This document shows positions 42,304 through 51,352 of a stretch of DNA of 64,000 nucleotides, one piece after another (position 1 is the stretch's first letter; each line of letters begins with the position of its first letter). Below the pieces are notes generated by a model. That model was not told where the DNA came from, made no database searches, and saw only the letters and a program-made list of their open reading frames with translations. Position numbers and translations under genes: made by a program. Source of the DNA: Pseudomonas sp. MWU13-2100. GTDB lineage: Bacteria; Pseudomonadota; Gammaproteobacteria; Pseudomonadales; Pseudomonadaceae. The stretch is taken from positions 1 to 64,000 of the forward strand of contig NZ_JALLIX010000030.1 in the NCBI RefSeq assembly GCF_023242365.1, written 5' to 3'.

Positions 42304-45300
42304 GACGATACTCCTTCAGTTTCTTCGGTCACCGGCTCAGGGTCCGGACGCTTGGGCGGCAGCGGCGCAAAGTAACCGACCACCAGCAACAGCACGCCGA
42401 CGCCGATGAACGAGACAATCCGCGCCAGTCCGCCCCGGTTGCTCAATTCGACGAAGAACAACTTGGCGACCACCACGGCGATCAGCGCCGCGCCCACCAG
42501 CCAGACCTCGCGACGATTGCGCAGATGTCCGCCGATCATCAGGCCCAGGGCAATCAGGGTCCAGGCAATCGACAGACCGGCCTGCACCTGCATCGACACC
42601 AGCAGGTCATCCAGGTTGAACGGCACGCCCCCCCAATGGTGCGCGGTGCGCATCACCAGGGCGCTGACAAAGGCGAACAGCGAAAGCCCGGCCACGGCCT
42701 GGGTGACCCACTGCGCGTAGTCACGACGCAACGCCCATTGCGCCACGGCGCTCCGCGACCAGAGATAGATCCCCAACAGGGCGAACATCAGGCCCAGCTC
42801 CAACGGGTTGAGCAGCGGCACATAAGGCAGCGGCTCGGCCTGACCGTCGCTGAAAGTGTTCGCCAACCAGAACCAGGCCAGCATCAGCACGGCCAGGGGC
42901 AATGCCGCGTAGAGGCGATATTCGCGCGGGTACGCCGCCACCGGCCATGGCCACTGGCGCGGCGCGGCCATCAGCACCAGATAGAGGCTCGGCAGGATCG
43001 CCCAGCCCAGCCAGCGCCAGGCGTTGTAATGCTCGGACAGGCTCATCAGGCCAAAACGCAACTCCAGCGCCAGTACGCCGAGGATCAGCCAGCAACCCAG
43101 CACATGGGCATAACTCAGGGCCTGGGCGGGCAGGATCGGCGCCAGGCGCCGCAACGACAGCAGGTGCACGACAAACACCGCCGCCCAAGCCAGCCAGCCG
43201 TAATCGGCCGCCGGATGATAAGCCGGGTCCCAGGCGCCGTAGAGCACCACCAGCGCAACCGGCGTCAGCAACGTGCAGAGCCGGCCCAAGGTCGGCCAGT
43301 TCAAGCGCGAGGCCAGCAGTGTCCAGAGCAGCACGCTGAGCGTCGCCAAGCCGAGCAAGGCCTGGGGCTGCAGATGCGTCGGAACAAAGCGCAATACTTC
43401 ACTGACCCAGGCCAGCCCCCACCACAGCGCGCCCCAGACCAGCAGGACATTGGACAGGCCCGACAGGCTCAAGGCCTCGAAAGAGGCGGCCGGGGTGCCA
43501 CGCTGCAAGCGCCAGGCGCCGACCAGCGCCGCCAGGCTCAGTACCATCGGCGTCCAGAAACCGCTGTGGGCCAACGGCCGCAGGCCCTCGGCGGACAGCG
43601 CGCGGAACAGCTCGGGCTCGGCCATCAGGAACGCCGCGCCGCCGATCACCTGCAACAGCAGGCCGAAGACGAAACTCACCCGTTGCTGCAAGTACAGGCT
43701 CAGCCAGATGATCAACAGGCCGCTGGCGGCCCAGACCCCGCTGGCGGTTTCCCACGGCAGGACAAACAGCACGGCGAGGTTGATCAACACCAGCCCTGCC
43801 AGCAGCACCACCGACAGCCCGCGCAGCAGCCGCGCATCGTTGCGCACCATCTCGTCGCGGGCCGCCAGGAGCATCCCGGCGATCAGCGACAGGCCGATCA
43901 GCGAAGCGCTCATCAGGCCGCTCCAGCCAGCGTTGAATACCGCCGCCGAGTCGCCCTGGGCACCTTGCAGGCGTAGCAGGAACAACGCGCCGCCGAGCAG
44001 TTGCACGGCAAAGGCGCTGAACAGGAAACTGCGTGATTGCAGGCGCAGGCCGACGAACAGGGTCGCCAACCCGGCCAGCGCCCAACTGATGGCCGTGCCC
44101 TGGGTGAGGAAGAACAGCGGCGCCAACAGGTAGAGGAAAGTCAGGCCGCTGCAGGCCAGCACCGGCGCCAAGCTGCGCTCCCAGGACGAGAGCTGTTCAG
44201 GCAGCGCCTTGCGTACTTGCTGGAAGCTGAACAGCAAGGCCCCACCCAGCAGCAAGGCACCCAGCGGCGCGCCATCCAGCAGGCTGGTTTCACCGAGTTG
44301 CAGCTTGCCGAGAAACGCCAGCGCCGAACCGATCTGCAGCAACAGGGCAAACGCCCGGGCGAACGGTCGCTGCTGACGCGAGCCGAGCCAGAAGATCCCC
44401 GCCCCCTCCACGGCCCAGGCCGCCGAGGTCCAACGGGCATCCAGGCCCAGCGGGATCGCCAGGCTGGCGAAGATCACGCCCAGGGCCAGGCAGGTTTCCC
44501 CCAGCAGCAGGGCGCGACCGCCGGCGAGTATCCGTGCCAGGCCCATGTAGATAATGCCCAGGACCAGGGCGCTGAAGGCCGTGGCGAACTCCAGGTGCTG
44601 GACCACCGCGAATTGCAGGCCGAAGCCCACCAGCGGCGGACCGAACAGCATGGCGCCATCGACATAGTCGCCCTGGCGGGCCGACCAGCGCAGCAGCGCT
44701 TCACGACTGTCATCTTCAGGGCCGGCAGCCATCTCGCGCAATTTACGCCGGGCGAACAGCAGGCCGATCGCCAGGTACATCAGGAAGAACAGCACCAGGA
44801 AAGGTTCGGTGCTCCACAGCAGCTCCGGTTTATACGAACGCAGGCCCCAAGCGAAACCGATGCCGAAGGTGCCGACAAAGCCGATCAGGTTGAGCAGGCG
44901 CCAGGTCTTGAACCAGGCAATCGCCAGGATGCCGGCGTTGAGCAAGGCGAAGTAGCTGAACAGCGCCACATGGTTGCCGCTACCGGTGGAAGTCAGGATC
45001 GGCGCGGCGAAGCCACCCAGGGCGGCCGCGGCGGCCAGGCCGAGGGCGTCCTGGGTAATAGCGAGAATTGCCGAGAACAGCGTGACCGCCACCAGCAGGC
45101 CCAGGGCCGCCGACGGATCGAGCAGCGGGTGCAGGCGCATCGCCGCAAACACCGTCAGGTACAGCACCGCGATCCCGGTGCCTTGCAGCATCAACGCATA
45201 GTTGCTGTTGCGCAGGCGCAGCCACCATCCAAGCCCGAGCAGGCCCAGGGCGCAGGCGGCGACCCCGGCGTAACGCGCCTCGATCGGCACCACCATGCCT

Positions 45301-45941
45301 TCGGTGGCATAGCGCAGCAGGAAGGCCAGGCCAAGAAACAGCAGCAGCACGCCGACGCGCAACACCGTGTTGCCGCCGAACAACCAGTTGCGCGCGCCGG
45401 CCAGGGCACGTTCGATCAGGTTGGGTTCGCGTGGGGCACGAGGCGTCTGAGGCTCGCGGGGTTGGGCCATGACCGGTTCCGGCGTCCAGGCATCCACCTC
45501 GGGGTGCAGGTTTTCGGAATGCGCCGTTTCGCGCAGGGGCTCCTGAAGCTCGACCGGCAGTTCCCAGACCAATTCGGGAACCGCGCGCAGGGCTTCGGGG
45601 ATGGGTTCGGGGGCTTGTTCTGCCTGGGCTTGCCCGGCGACGGATTGAGGCACCTGTTCGGCAACCTCTGGCGTCACAGCAGTAACCAGCGGGGCAACAG
45701 ACGGTTCCGGCGTCCTGCCCGAAGCGATTTCAAGCTGACGCACACGCAGTTCGACGGTAGCCAGGGCTTTTCGCGCCTGTTCCAGTTCGACCACTTGCTC
45801 CGCGGCGCGCCGGCCCAGACTCATCAGGCGGAAACTCTGGCCAATGCCCAGACCCAGCAGGGCACCGAGCAGGGCGTCGGTAAACGCCGAGTCCACCAGC
45901 CAGCCCAGTGCCAGGCCGACCAGCATCAGAATCCATTGCAT
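42300..45941 (-). CDS. DUF2339 family giant membrane protein
   Basis: A 1213-residue protein with about 30 predicted membrane helices (PF10101 type). It begins with a short membrane hairpin, a coiled-coil (VELEQARKALATVELRVRQLE, about 50-70) and a Pro/Glu-rich linker to about 170. Helices then fill the rest, opened by ARNWLFGGNTVLRVGVLLLF, the family hallmark. Function is unknown. The gene lies 96 bases after glgP and is coupled to DUF3999. It is one of the largest membrane proteins in the window. Confidence 0.9.
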   Translation of the reverse strand: MQWILMLVGLALGWLVDSAFTDALLGALLGLGIGQSFRLMSLGRRAAEQVVELEQARKALATVELRVRQLEIASGRTPEPSVAPLVTAVTPEVAEQVPQSVAGQAQAEQAPEPIPEALRAVPELVWELPVELQEPLRETAHSENLHPEVDAWTPEPVMAQPREPQTPRAPREPNLIERALAGARNWLFGGNTVLRVGVLLLFLGLAFLLRYATEGMVVPIEARYAGVAACALGLLGLGWWLRLRNSNYALMLQGTGIAVLYLTVFAAMRLHPLLDPSAALGLLVAVTLFSAILAITQDALGLAAAAALGGFAAPILTSTGSGNHVALFSYFALLNAGILAIAWFKTWRLLNLIGFVGTFGIGFAWGLRSYKPELLWSTEPFLVLFFLMYLAIGLLFARRKLREMAAGPEDDSREALLRWSARQGDYVDGAMLFGPPLVGFGLQFAVVQHLEFATAFSALVLGIIYMGLARILAGGRALLLGETCLALGVIFASLAIPLGLDARWTSAAWAVEGAGIFWLGSRQQRPFARAFALLLQIGSALAFLGKLQLGETSLLDGAPLGALLLGGALLFSFQQVRKALPEQLSSWERSLAPVLACSGLTFLYLLAPLFFLTQGTAISWALAGLATLFVGLRLQSRSFLFSAFAVQLLGGALFLLRLQGAQGDSAAVFNAGWSGLMSASLIGLSLIAGMLLAARDEMVRNDARLLRGLSVVLLAGLVLINLAVLFVLPWETASGVWAASGLLIIWLSLYLQQRVSFVFGLLLQVIGGAAFLMAEPELFRALSAEGLRPLAHSGFWTPMVLSLAALVGAWRLQRGTPAASFEALSLSGLSNVLLVWGALWWGLAWVSEVLRFVPTHLQPQALLGLATLSVLLWTLLASRLNWPTLGRLCTLLTPVALVVLYGAWDPAYHPAADYGWLAWAAVFVVHLLSLRRLAPILPAQALSYAHVLGCWLILGVLALELRFGLMSLSEHYNAWRWLGWAILPSLYLVLMAAPRQWPWPVAAYPREYRLYAALPLAVLMLAWFWLANTFSDGQAEPLPYVPLLNPLELGLMFALLGIYLWSRSAVAQWALRRDYAQWVTQAVAGLSLFAFVSALVMRTAHHWGGVPFNLDDLLVSMQVQAGLSIAWTLIALGLMIGGHLRNRREVWLVGAALIAVVVAKLFFVELSNRGGLARIVSFIGVGVLLLVVGYFAPLPPKRPDPEPVTEETEGVSS

Positions 45942-45991
45942 GCGCGATATCCCTATGCGGCGTCCGAAAAGATGCCGCGTAGTATATCGAT

Positions 45992-46015
45992 CCGGCCCCC
46001 GGAAAGTGGGGCCGG
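45992..46015 (-). terminator. Hairpin between glgP and the DUF2339 gene
   Basis: Perfect 8-bp GC stem CCGGCCCC / GGGGCCGG with an 8-base loop. No T-run follows on the - strand, so it is a weak or Rho-assisted terminator at best. Confidence 0.45.
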
Positions 46016-46037
46016 CCGCACAACTTGCCGCAAAAAG

Positions 46038-48488
46038 TTAATCCAGGGCTTTCCAGATTTCCGTGGCGTATTCACGGATGGTCCGGTCCGAGGAAAACCA
46101 GCCCATTCGCGCACTGTTAAGTACAGCAGAACGCCACCATTCCTTGGAATCATGCCAATGGGCTTCGACCCGGGCCTGGGCACTCCAGTAGGAGTCGAAA
46201 TCGGCGCAGACCAGAAAGCGGTCATAGTCGACCAGGGAATCCACCAGCCCGACATAACGGGACGGATCATCCGGTGAAAACACCCCGCCACGAATGGCCT
46301 GCAGCACATCGTTGAGCCGATGGGAGGCAGCCACGTCGGCCGCCGCGCTGAACTCGCCGTTTTGTTTGCGCGACTCCACCTGCTGGGCGCTGAGACCGAA
46401 GATGAACATGTGCTCCTCGCCGATCCGCTCGCACATCTCGACGTTGGCCCCGTCCATGGTGCCGATGGTCAGTGCGCCGTTGAGGCCGAACTTCATGTTG
46501 CTGGTGCCCGAGGCCTCGAAGCCGGCGGTGGAAATCTGCTCCGACAGGTCCGCCGCCGGAATGATGCTTTCCGCCAGGCTGACGTTGTAGTTGGGCAGGA
46601 ACACCACCTTGAGCAGACCGCGCACGGTCGGATCGTTGTTTACCGTACGGGCGATATCGTTGGCCAGCTTGATGATCAGCTTGGCCTGGTGATAACTGGC
46701 CGCCGCCTTGCCGGCAAAGATCTTCACCCGTGGCACCCAGTCGGTTTCCGGCTCGGCACGGATCGCCTGGTACAACGCCACGGTGTGCAGCAGGTTGAGT
46801 AACTGGCGCTTGTACTCGTGGATCCGCTTGACCTGCACATCGAACATCGCCGCCGGGTTGATCGCGATCCCCAGGCGCTCATGGATCAGGGCCGCCAGGG
46901 CGCGCTTGCTGTGCAGGCGTTGTTCGGCGAACTGCTTGCGAAAGCCGGCCTTCTCGGCAAAGGCCTCCAGGCCCAGCAGCAGCTCCTCGGGGTTGTCGAG
47001 CAGCTCCGGACCCAGCGCGTCGACCATCATCGCCGTAAGCTTCGGGTTGGCCTGATAGAGCCAGCGGCGGAAGGTGATGCCGTTGGTCTTGTTGTTGATC
47101 CGTTCCGGATAGAGCTTGTGCAGTTCGGAGAACACCGTGCTGCGCATCAGTTGCGTGTGCAGGCCGGAAACGCCGTTGACGCTGTGGGAGCCGAGGAACG
47201 CCAGGTTGCCCATGCGCACGCGCCGACCGTTGTCTTCCTCGATCAGCGACACCGCGCGCAGCACGTCAAAATCGTGGATGCCCTTGGCCCGCAGCGAGTC
47301 GATGTGCTGGGCATTGATCAGGTAGATGATCTGCATGTGCCGCGGCAGCATGCGCTCCATCAGGCCCACCGGCCAGGTTTCCAGGGCTTCGGGGAGCAAG
47401 GTGTGGTTGGTGTAGGAGAGGGTCTCCACGGTGACCTGCCAGGCCGCATCCCAGGCGATATCGTGCAGGTCGACCAGTTGCCGCATCAACTCGGCCACGG
47501 CAATCGAGGGGTGGGTGTCGTTGAGCTGGATCGCCGCGTGCTCGCCGAGGCTGAGCACCGAGTCGTGCATGTTCTTGTGGCGGCGCAGCAGGTCCTGCAA
47601 CGACGCGGAGACAAAGAAATATTCCTGGCGCAGCCGCAGCTCCTGGCCGGCCTCGGTGCTGTCAGCCGGGTACAGGACCCGGGAAATGCTCTCGGCCCGG
47701 GCCACTTCGGCGACCGCGCCGAGGTGGTCGCCGGCATTGAAACGCTCCAGGTGCAGCTCTTCGGTCGCCCGCGCGCGCCACAGCCGCAAGGTGTTCACAC
47801 TGGCCCCACGCCAACCCACCACCGGCGTGTCATAGGCCACCGCGCGCACGGTTTCCGAGGCCGTCCAGACCTGGCGGGGCGCGCCGTTTTCATCGGTGAT
47901 GGTTTGCACCTGGCCGCCGAAGCCCACGGGATAGATCACTTCGGCGCGCTCGAACTCCCAGGGGTTGCCGAAGTCCAGCCAATTCTCGGTCTGCTCCTGC
48001 TGCCAGCCGTCGACGATGGCCTGGCGGAACAAACCGTGCTCATAGCGAATGCCATAACCGTGGCCGGCGATCCCGAGGGTCGACATGCTTTCCATGAAGC
48101 ATGCCGCCAGGCGCCCCAGGCCGCCGTTGCCGAGGGCCGCATCGGGCTCCAGCAGGCGGATGCGCTCCAGGTCCACTCCCAGCTCCACCATCGCCTCACG
48201 AACGATCTCCAACAGGCCGAGGTTGCTCAGGCTGTCGTACAGCAGCCGCCCGATCAGGAATTCCAGGGACAGGTAATACACCCGCTTCTGGCCTTTGCGG
48301 TAGATATGCCGCGTGTGGTCCATCCAGTGCTCGACCATGTGGTCGCGGGCGGCCAAGGCGATAGCCTCGAACCAGTCATGATCAAACGCGTGGTCCGGGT
48401 CCTTGCCCACCGCGTATGTAAGTTTGGCGAGGACAGCGTCGCGAAAAGCGGCGACCTCGGCTTCACGGACAAGCGGTTCCTGAGACAT
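46038..48488 (-). CDS. glgP: Glycogen/maltodextrin phosphorylase
   Basis: PLP-dependent alpha-glucan phosphorylase releasing glucose-1-phosphate (816 residues). The PLP lysine is Lys666 in ASGTSNMKFGLNGALTIGT. Other family segments are LGNGGLGRLAACFMES, GYGIRYEHGLFRQ, NDTHPSIAVAELMR and the NKTNGITFRRW glucan-site region. Start at 48488 (MSQEPLVRE), with AGAGG nine bases upstream; a 48-codon extension lacks a site. It is not beside other glycogen genes. The 265-base gap upstream has no gene. Confidence 0.96.
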   Translation of the reverse strand: MSQEPLVREAEVAAFRDAVLAKLTYAVGKDPDHAFDHDWFEAIALAARDHMVEHWMDHTRHIYRKGQKRVYYLSLEFLIGRLLYDSLSNLGLLEIVREAMVELGVDLERIRLLEPDAALGNGGLGRLAACFMESMSTLGIAGHGYGIRYEHGLFRQAIVDGWQQEQTENWLDFGNPWEFERAEVIYPVGFGGQVQTITDENGAPRQVWTASETVRAVAYDTPVVGWRGASVNTLRLWRARATEELHLERFNAGDHLGAVAEVARAESISRVLYPADSTEAGQELRLRQEYFFVSASLQDLLRRHKNMHDSVLSLGEHAAIQLNDTHPSIAVAELMRQLVDLHDIAWDAAWQVTVETLSYTNHTLLPEALETWPVGLMERMLPRHMQIIYLINAQHIDSLRAKGIHDFDVLRAVSLIEEDNGRRVRMGNLAFLGSHSVNGVSGLHTQLMRSTVFSELHKLYPERINNKTNGITFRRWLYQANPKLTAMMVDALGPELLDNPEELLLGLEAFAEKAGFRKQFAEQRLHSKRALAALIHERLGIAINPAAMFDVQVKRIHEYKRQLLNLLHTVALYQAIRAEPETDWVPRVKIFAGKAAASYHQAKLIIKLANDIARTVNNDPTVRGLLKVVFLPNYNVSLAESIIPAADLSEQISTAGFEASGTSNMKFGLNGALTIGTMDGANVEMCERIGEEHMFIFGLSAQQVESRKQNGEFSAAADVAASHRLNDVLQAIRGGVFSPDDPSRYVGLVDSLVDYDRFLVCADFDSYWSAQARVEAHWHDSKEWWRSAVLNSARMGWFSSDRTIREYATEIWKALD

Positions 48489-48753
48489 CGATACAACCTC
48501 TAGCGAGATGGACGATTTGAAAGACGGGTTTTCTGAGCCTAGACGGTTCGACACGGGGCAACACCGCAGGTTCGGCGTTTCTTGCGAATGGCCCGGGGGA
48601 AAGCCGATGCCCCCATGCTGCCCCAAAAGCATGCACTCATGTGGAAATCTCCCTGCAAAGGCGCGTTTGTACGAAAAACCGTCAAAAGGTTGTTCACAAA
48701 TCCACCAGCCCCGGTATCATCGCGCGCCCTGATACACCCTGGACAACAGCCGG

Positions 48754-49188
48754 ATGAAACCTACCCTGATCGCCGCCGCGGAACTCGACCGCCTCGAAAC
48801 CTGGCAGAAATACGCCAGCCATATGTGCGGAGGCTGCATCTCCAGCTGCTGCACCTTGCCGGTGGAAGTCAAGATCAAGGACCTGATCCGCATCGGCATC
48901 GTCGACGAATTCGAGCGTGGCGACCCGCCGAAGAACATCGCCAAGCGCCTGCAGAAGGAGGGGATCGTCGAGCGCTACAACCAGAAGTCCGAGATCTTCA
49001 CCTTGCAGCGCATGAGCAACAACGATTGCCTGTACCTGGATCGCAAGTCACGGTTGTGCACCATCTACGAAAAACGTCCGGACACCTGCCGTAACCATCC
49101 AAAAATCGGGCCACGCCCGGGCTACTGTGCCTACAAGCCCAAGACCCCGGAACGCCCGGCGCCGGACAAGACGCTGTACAATTTCTGA
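48754..49188 (+). CDS. YkgJ family cysteine-cluster protein
   Basis: A 144-residue protein with eight or more Cys arranged as HMCGGCISSCCTLPVE, NDCLYLD, RLCTIYEKRPDTCRNHP and GYCAYKP. This is the PF03692 (zinc/iron-chelating, CxxCxxCC) pattern. It probably binds a metal or Fe-S cluster; no reaction is known. It stands alone, divergent from glgP and convergent with typA. Confidence 0.9.
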   Translation: MKPTLIAAAELDRLETWQKYASHMCGGCISSCCTLPVEVKIKDLIRIGIVDEFERGDPPKNIAKRLQKEGIVERYNQKSEIFTLQRMSNNDCLYLDRKSRLCTIYEKRPDTCRNHPKIGPRPGYCAYKPKTPERPAPDKTLYNF

Positions 49189-49211
49189 TCAACACCTTGC
49201 AACACCGGCCC

Positions 49212-49285
49212 TGTGGGAGCGGAGCTTGCCCGCGAAGGGGCCTTCGCAGCCCCCAGAAGCTTCGCGGGCAAGCTCCGCTCCCACA
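49212..49285. repeat. REP pair (inverted)
   Basis: Complete forward and reverse arms of the GTGGGAGCGGAGCTTGCCCG family, between the cysteine-cluster gene and the shared terminator. Confidence 0.92.
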
Positions 49286-49337
49286 AGAGCATCGTCCCCC
49301 TGACAAGGTGTGCGACGCCCCATAAGCCAGACAAACA

Positions 49338-49374
49338 AAAATGCCCCCGACCTTGCGGTCGGGGGCATTTTTTT
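49338..49374. terminator. Bidirectional terminator between ykgJ-type gene and typA
   Basis: Stem ATGCCCCCGACC / GGTCGGGGGCAT with loop TTGC, flanked by an A-run and a T-run of seven. It is a textbook intrinsic terminator in both directions for two convergent genes. Confidence 0.93.
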
Positions 49375-49392
49375 GCCAGCTAACTAAATGAC

Positions 49393-51213
49393 TTAGTTAC
49401 CGGACTTCTTGGCAGCGCGGGTACGCTCGCTTTCGCCCAGGATCTTCTTGCGAAGACGGATGGACTTAGGCGTGACTTCACACAGTTCGTCTTCCTGGAC
49501 GAACTCCAGAGCCTGCTCCAGGGTGAACTTGACCGGCGGAACCAGGGCGATGGTTTCGTCCTTGCCCGAAGCACGCATGTTGTCGAGCTTCTTGCCTTTG
49601 GTCGGGTTCACACCCAGGTCGTTGTCGCGGCTGTTCAAGCCGACGATCTGACCTTCGTAGATGTCCTGGCCGTGTTCAACGAACAGCTTGCCACGCGCCT
49701 GCAGGGTTTCCAGCGAGTAGGTCAGTGCCTTACCGGTAGCGACCGAGACCAGCACGCCGTTCTGACGACCGGACATATCGCCGGACTTCATCACGTCGTA
49801 ACGGTCGAAGATCGAGGTCAGGATGCCGCCACCGGAGGTCAGGGTCAGGAACTCGTTACGGAAACCGATCAGGCCACGAGCCGGGATGTTGTACTCAAGG
49901 CGCACACGGCCCTTGCCATCCGGAACCATGTTGGTCAGGTCGCCTTTACGCAGGCCCATTTGCTCCATGATCGCGCCCTGGGATTCTTCCGGCAGGTCGA
50001 TGGTCACGTTTTCGTACGGTTCGTGCTTGACGCCGTCAACCATGCGGATGATCACTTCCGGACGACCGACACCCATTTCGAAGCCTTCGCGACGCATGGT
50101 TTCGATCAGTACCGAGAGGTGCAGCTCACCACGGCCGGAGACCTTGAACTTGTCAGCCGAGTCGCCTTCTTCAACGCGCAGAGCAACGTTGTAGAGCAGC
50201 TCTTTGTCCAGGCGTTCCTTGATGTTACGGCTGGTGACGAACTTGCCTTCACGGCCGCAGAACGGCGAGTCGTTAACCTGGAAGGTCATCGAAACGGTAG
50301 GTTCGTCAACGGTCAGCGGCTTCATCGCTTCGACGTTCAGTGGGTCGCACAGGGTGTCGGAGATGAACAACTGCTCGAAGCCGCTGATGCAGACGATGTC
50401 GCCGGCAGCCGCTTCTTCAACGTCGATACGGTGCAGGCCGTGGTGACCCATCAGCTTCAGGATACGACCGGTACGCTTCTTGCCGTCGGCGTCGATGGCG
50501 ACAACCGGGGTGTTCGGCTTGATGCGACCACGGGCGATACGGCCAACACCGATAACACCCAGGAAGCTGTTGTAGTCCAGTGCGGAGATCTGCATCTGGA
50601 ACGGACCGTCACGGTCGACTTTCGGCGCGGGTACGTCGTCGACGATCGACTGGTACAGCGGGGTCATGTCTTCCGCCATCGCGGTGTGGTCCAGACCGGC
50701 AATACCGTTCAGGGCCGAGGCGTAGACGACTTTGAAGTCCAGCTGTTCTTCGGTAGCACCGAGGTTGTCGAACAGGTCGAAGATCTGATCCAGAACCCAG
50801 TCCGGACGCGCGCCTGGACGGTCGACCTTGTTGATCACCACGATTGGACGCAGGCCGGCTTCGAAAGCCTTCTTGGTCACGAAACGGGTTTGCGGCATAG
50901 GGCCGTCTTGAGCGTCAACCAGCAGCAGAACCGAGTCAACCATCGACATTACGCGTTCAACTTCGCCGCCGAAGTCGGCGTGGCCCGGGGTGTCCACGAT
51001 GTTGATGTGGTAGCCGTTCCAGTTGATGGCGGTGTTTTTCGCCAGAATGGTAATACCGCGCTCTTTCTCCTGGTCGTTGGAGTCCATCACGCGCTCGTCG
51101 TTGAGCTCGTTGCGCTCCAGGGTGCCGGATTGACGCAAGAGTTTGTCTACCAGGGTGGTCTTACCATGGTCAACGTGAGCAATGATGGCGATGTTGCGTA
51201 GATTTTCGATCAC
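49393..51213 (-). CDS. typA: Ribosome-binding GTPase TypA/BipA
   Basis: Translational GTPase related to EF-G, acting in ribosome assembly and stress or cold growth (606 residues). G1 is AHVDHGKTTLVDKLL, G3 is DTPGHADFGGEVERVMSMVD and G4 is VINKVDRPGARPDW. The family's C-terminal domain contains GRGELHLSVLIETMRREGFE and SIRLRKKILGESERTRAAKK. It lies 139 bases after thiI on the same strand; that gap shows no strong terminator. Confidence 0.97.
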   Translation of the reverse strand: MIENLRNIAIIAHVDHGKTTLVDKLLRQSGTLERNELNDERVMDSNDQEKERGITILAKNTAINWNGYHINIVDTPGHADFGGEVERVMSMVDSVLLLVDAQDGPMPQTRFVTKKAFEAGLRPIVVINKVDRPGARPDWVLDQIFDLFDNLGATEEQLDFKVVYASALNGIAGLDHTAMAEDMTPLYQSIVDDVPAPKVDRDGPFQMQISALDYNSFLGVIGVGRIARGRIKPNTPVVAIDADGKKRTGRILKLMGHHGLHRIDVEEAAAGDIVCISGFEQLFISDTLCDPLNVEAMKPLTVDEPTVSMTFQVNDSPFCGREGKFVTSRNIKERLDKELLYNVALRVEEGDSADKFKVSGRGELHLSVLIETMRREGFEMGVGRPEVIIRMVDGVKHEPYENVTIDLPEESQGAIMEQMGLRKGDLTNMVPDGKGRVRLEYNIPARGLIGFRNEFLTLTSGGGILTSIFDRYDVMKSGDMSGRQNGVLVSVATGKALTYSLETLQARGKLFVEHGQDIYEGQIVGLNSRDNDLGVNPTKGKKLDNMRASGKDETIALVPPVKFTLEQALEFVQEDELCEVTPKSIRLRKKILGESERTRAAKKSGN

Positions 51214-51352
51214 TTGTGTATCTCGATCAGAGGATTCGGTGTGCTGACAAGTCTTGGCAGCGATTTACAGTAGAGTCGGGCTTTGCCGTTACAGCTTGAC
51301 GGCGGCGTCGGGGGGCCGGTGACGCAAGCCACAGGCAAACAGCCCCGGGCAC

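Noticed and set aside
51214..51352. tRNA or small RNA gene between typA and thiI
   Set aside because: No cloverleaf, conserved T-loop sequence or terminator could be found. It is treated as leader or promoter sequence of typA.
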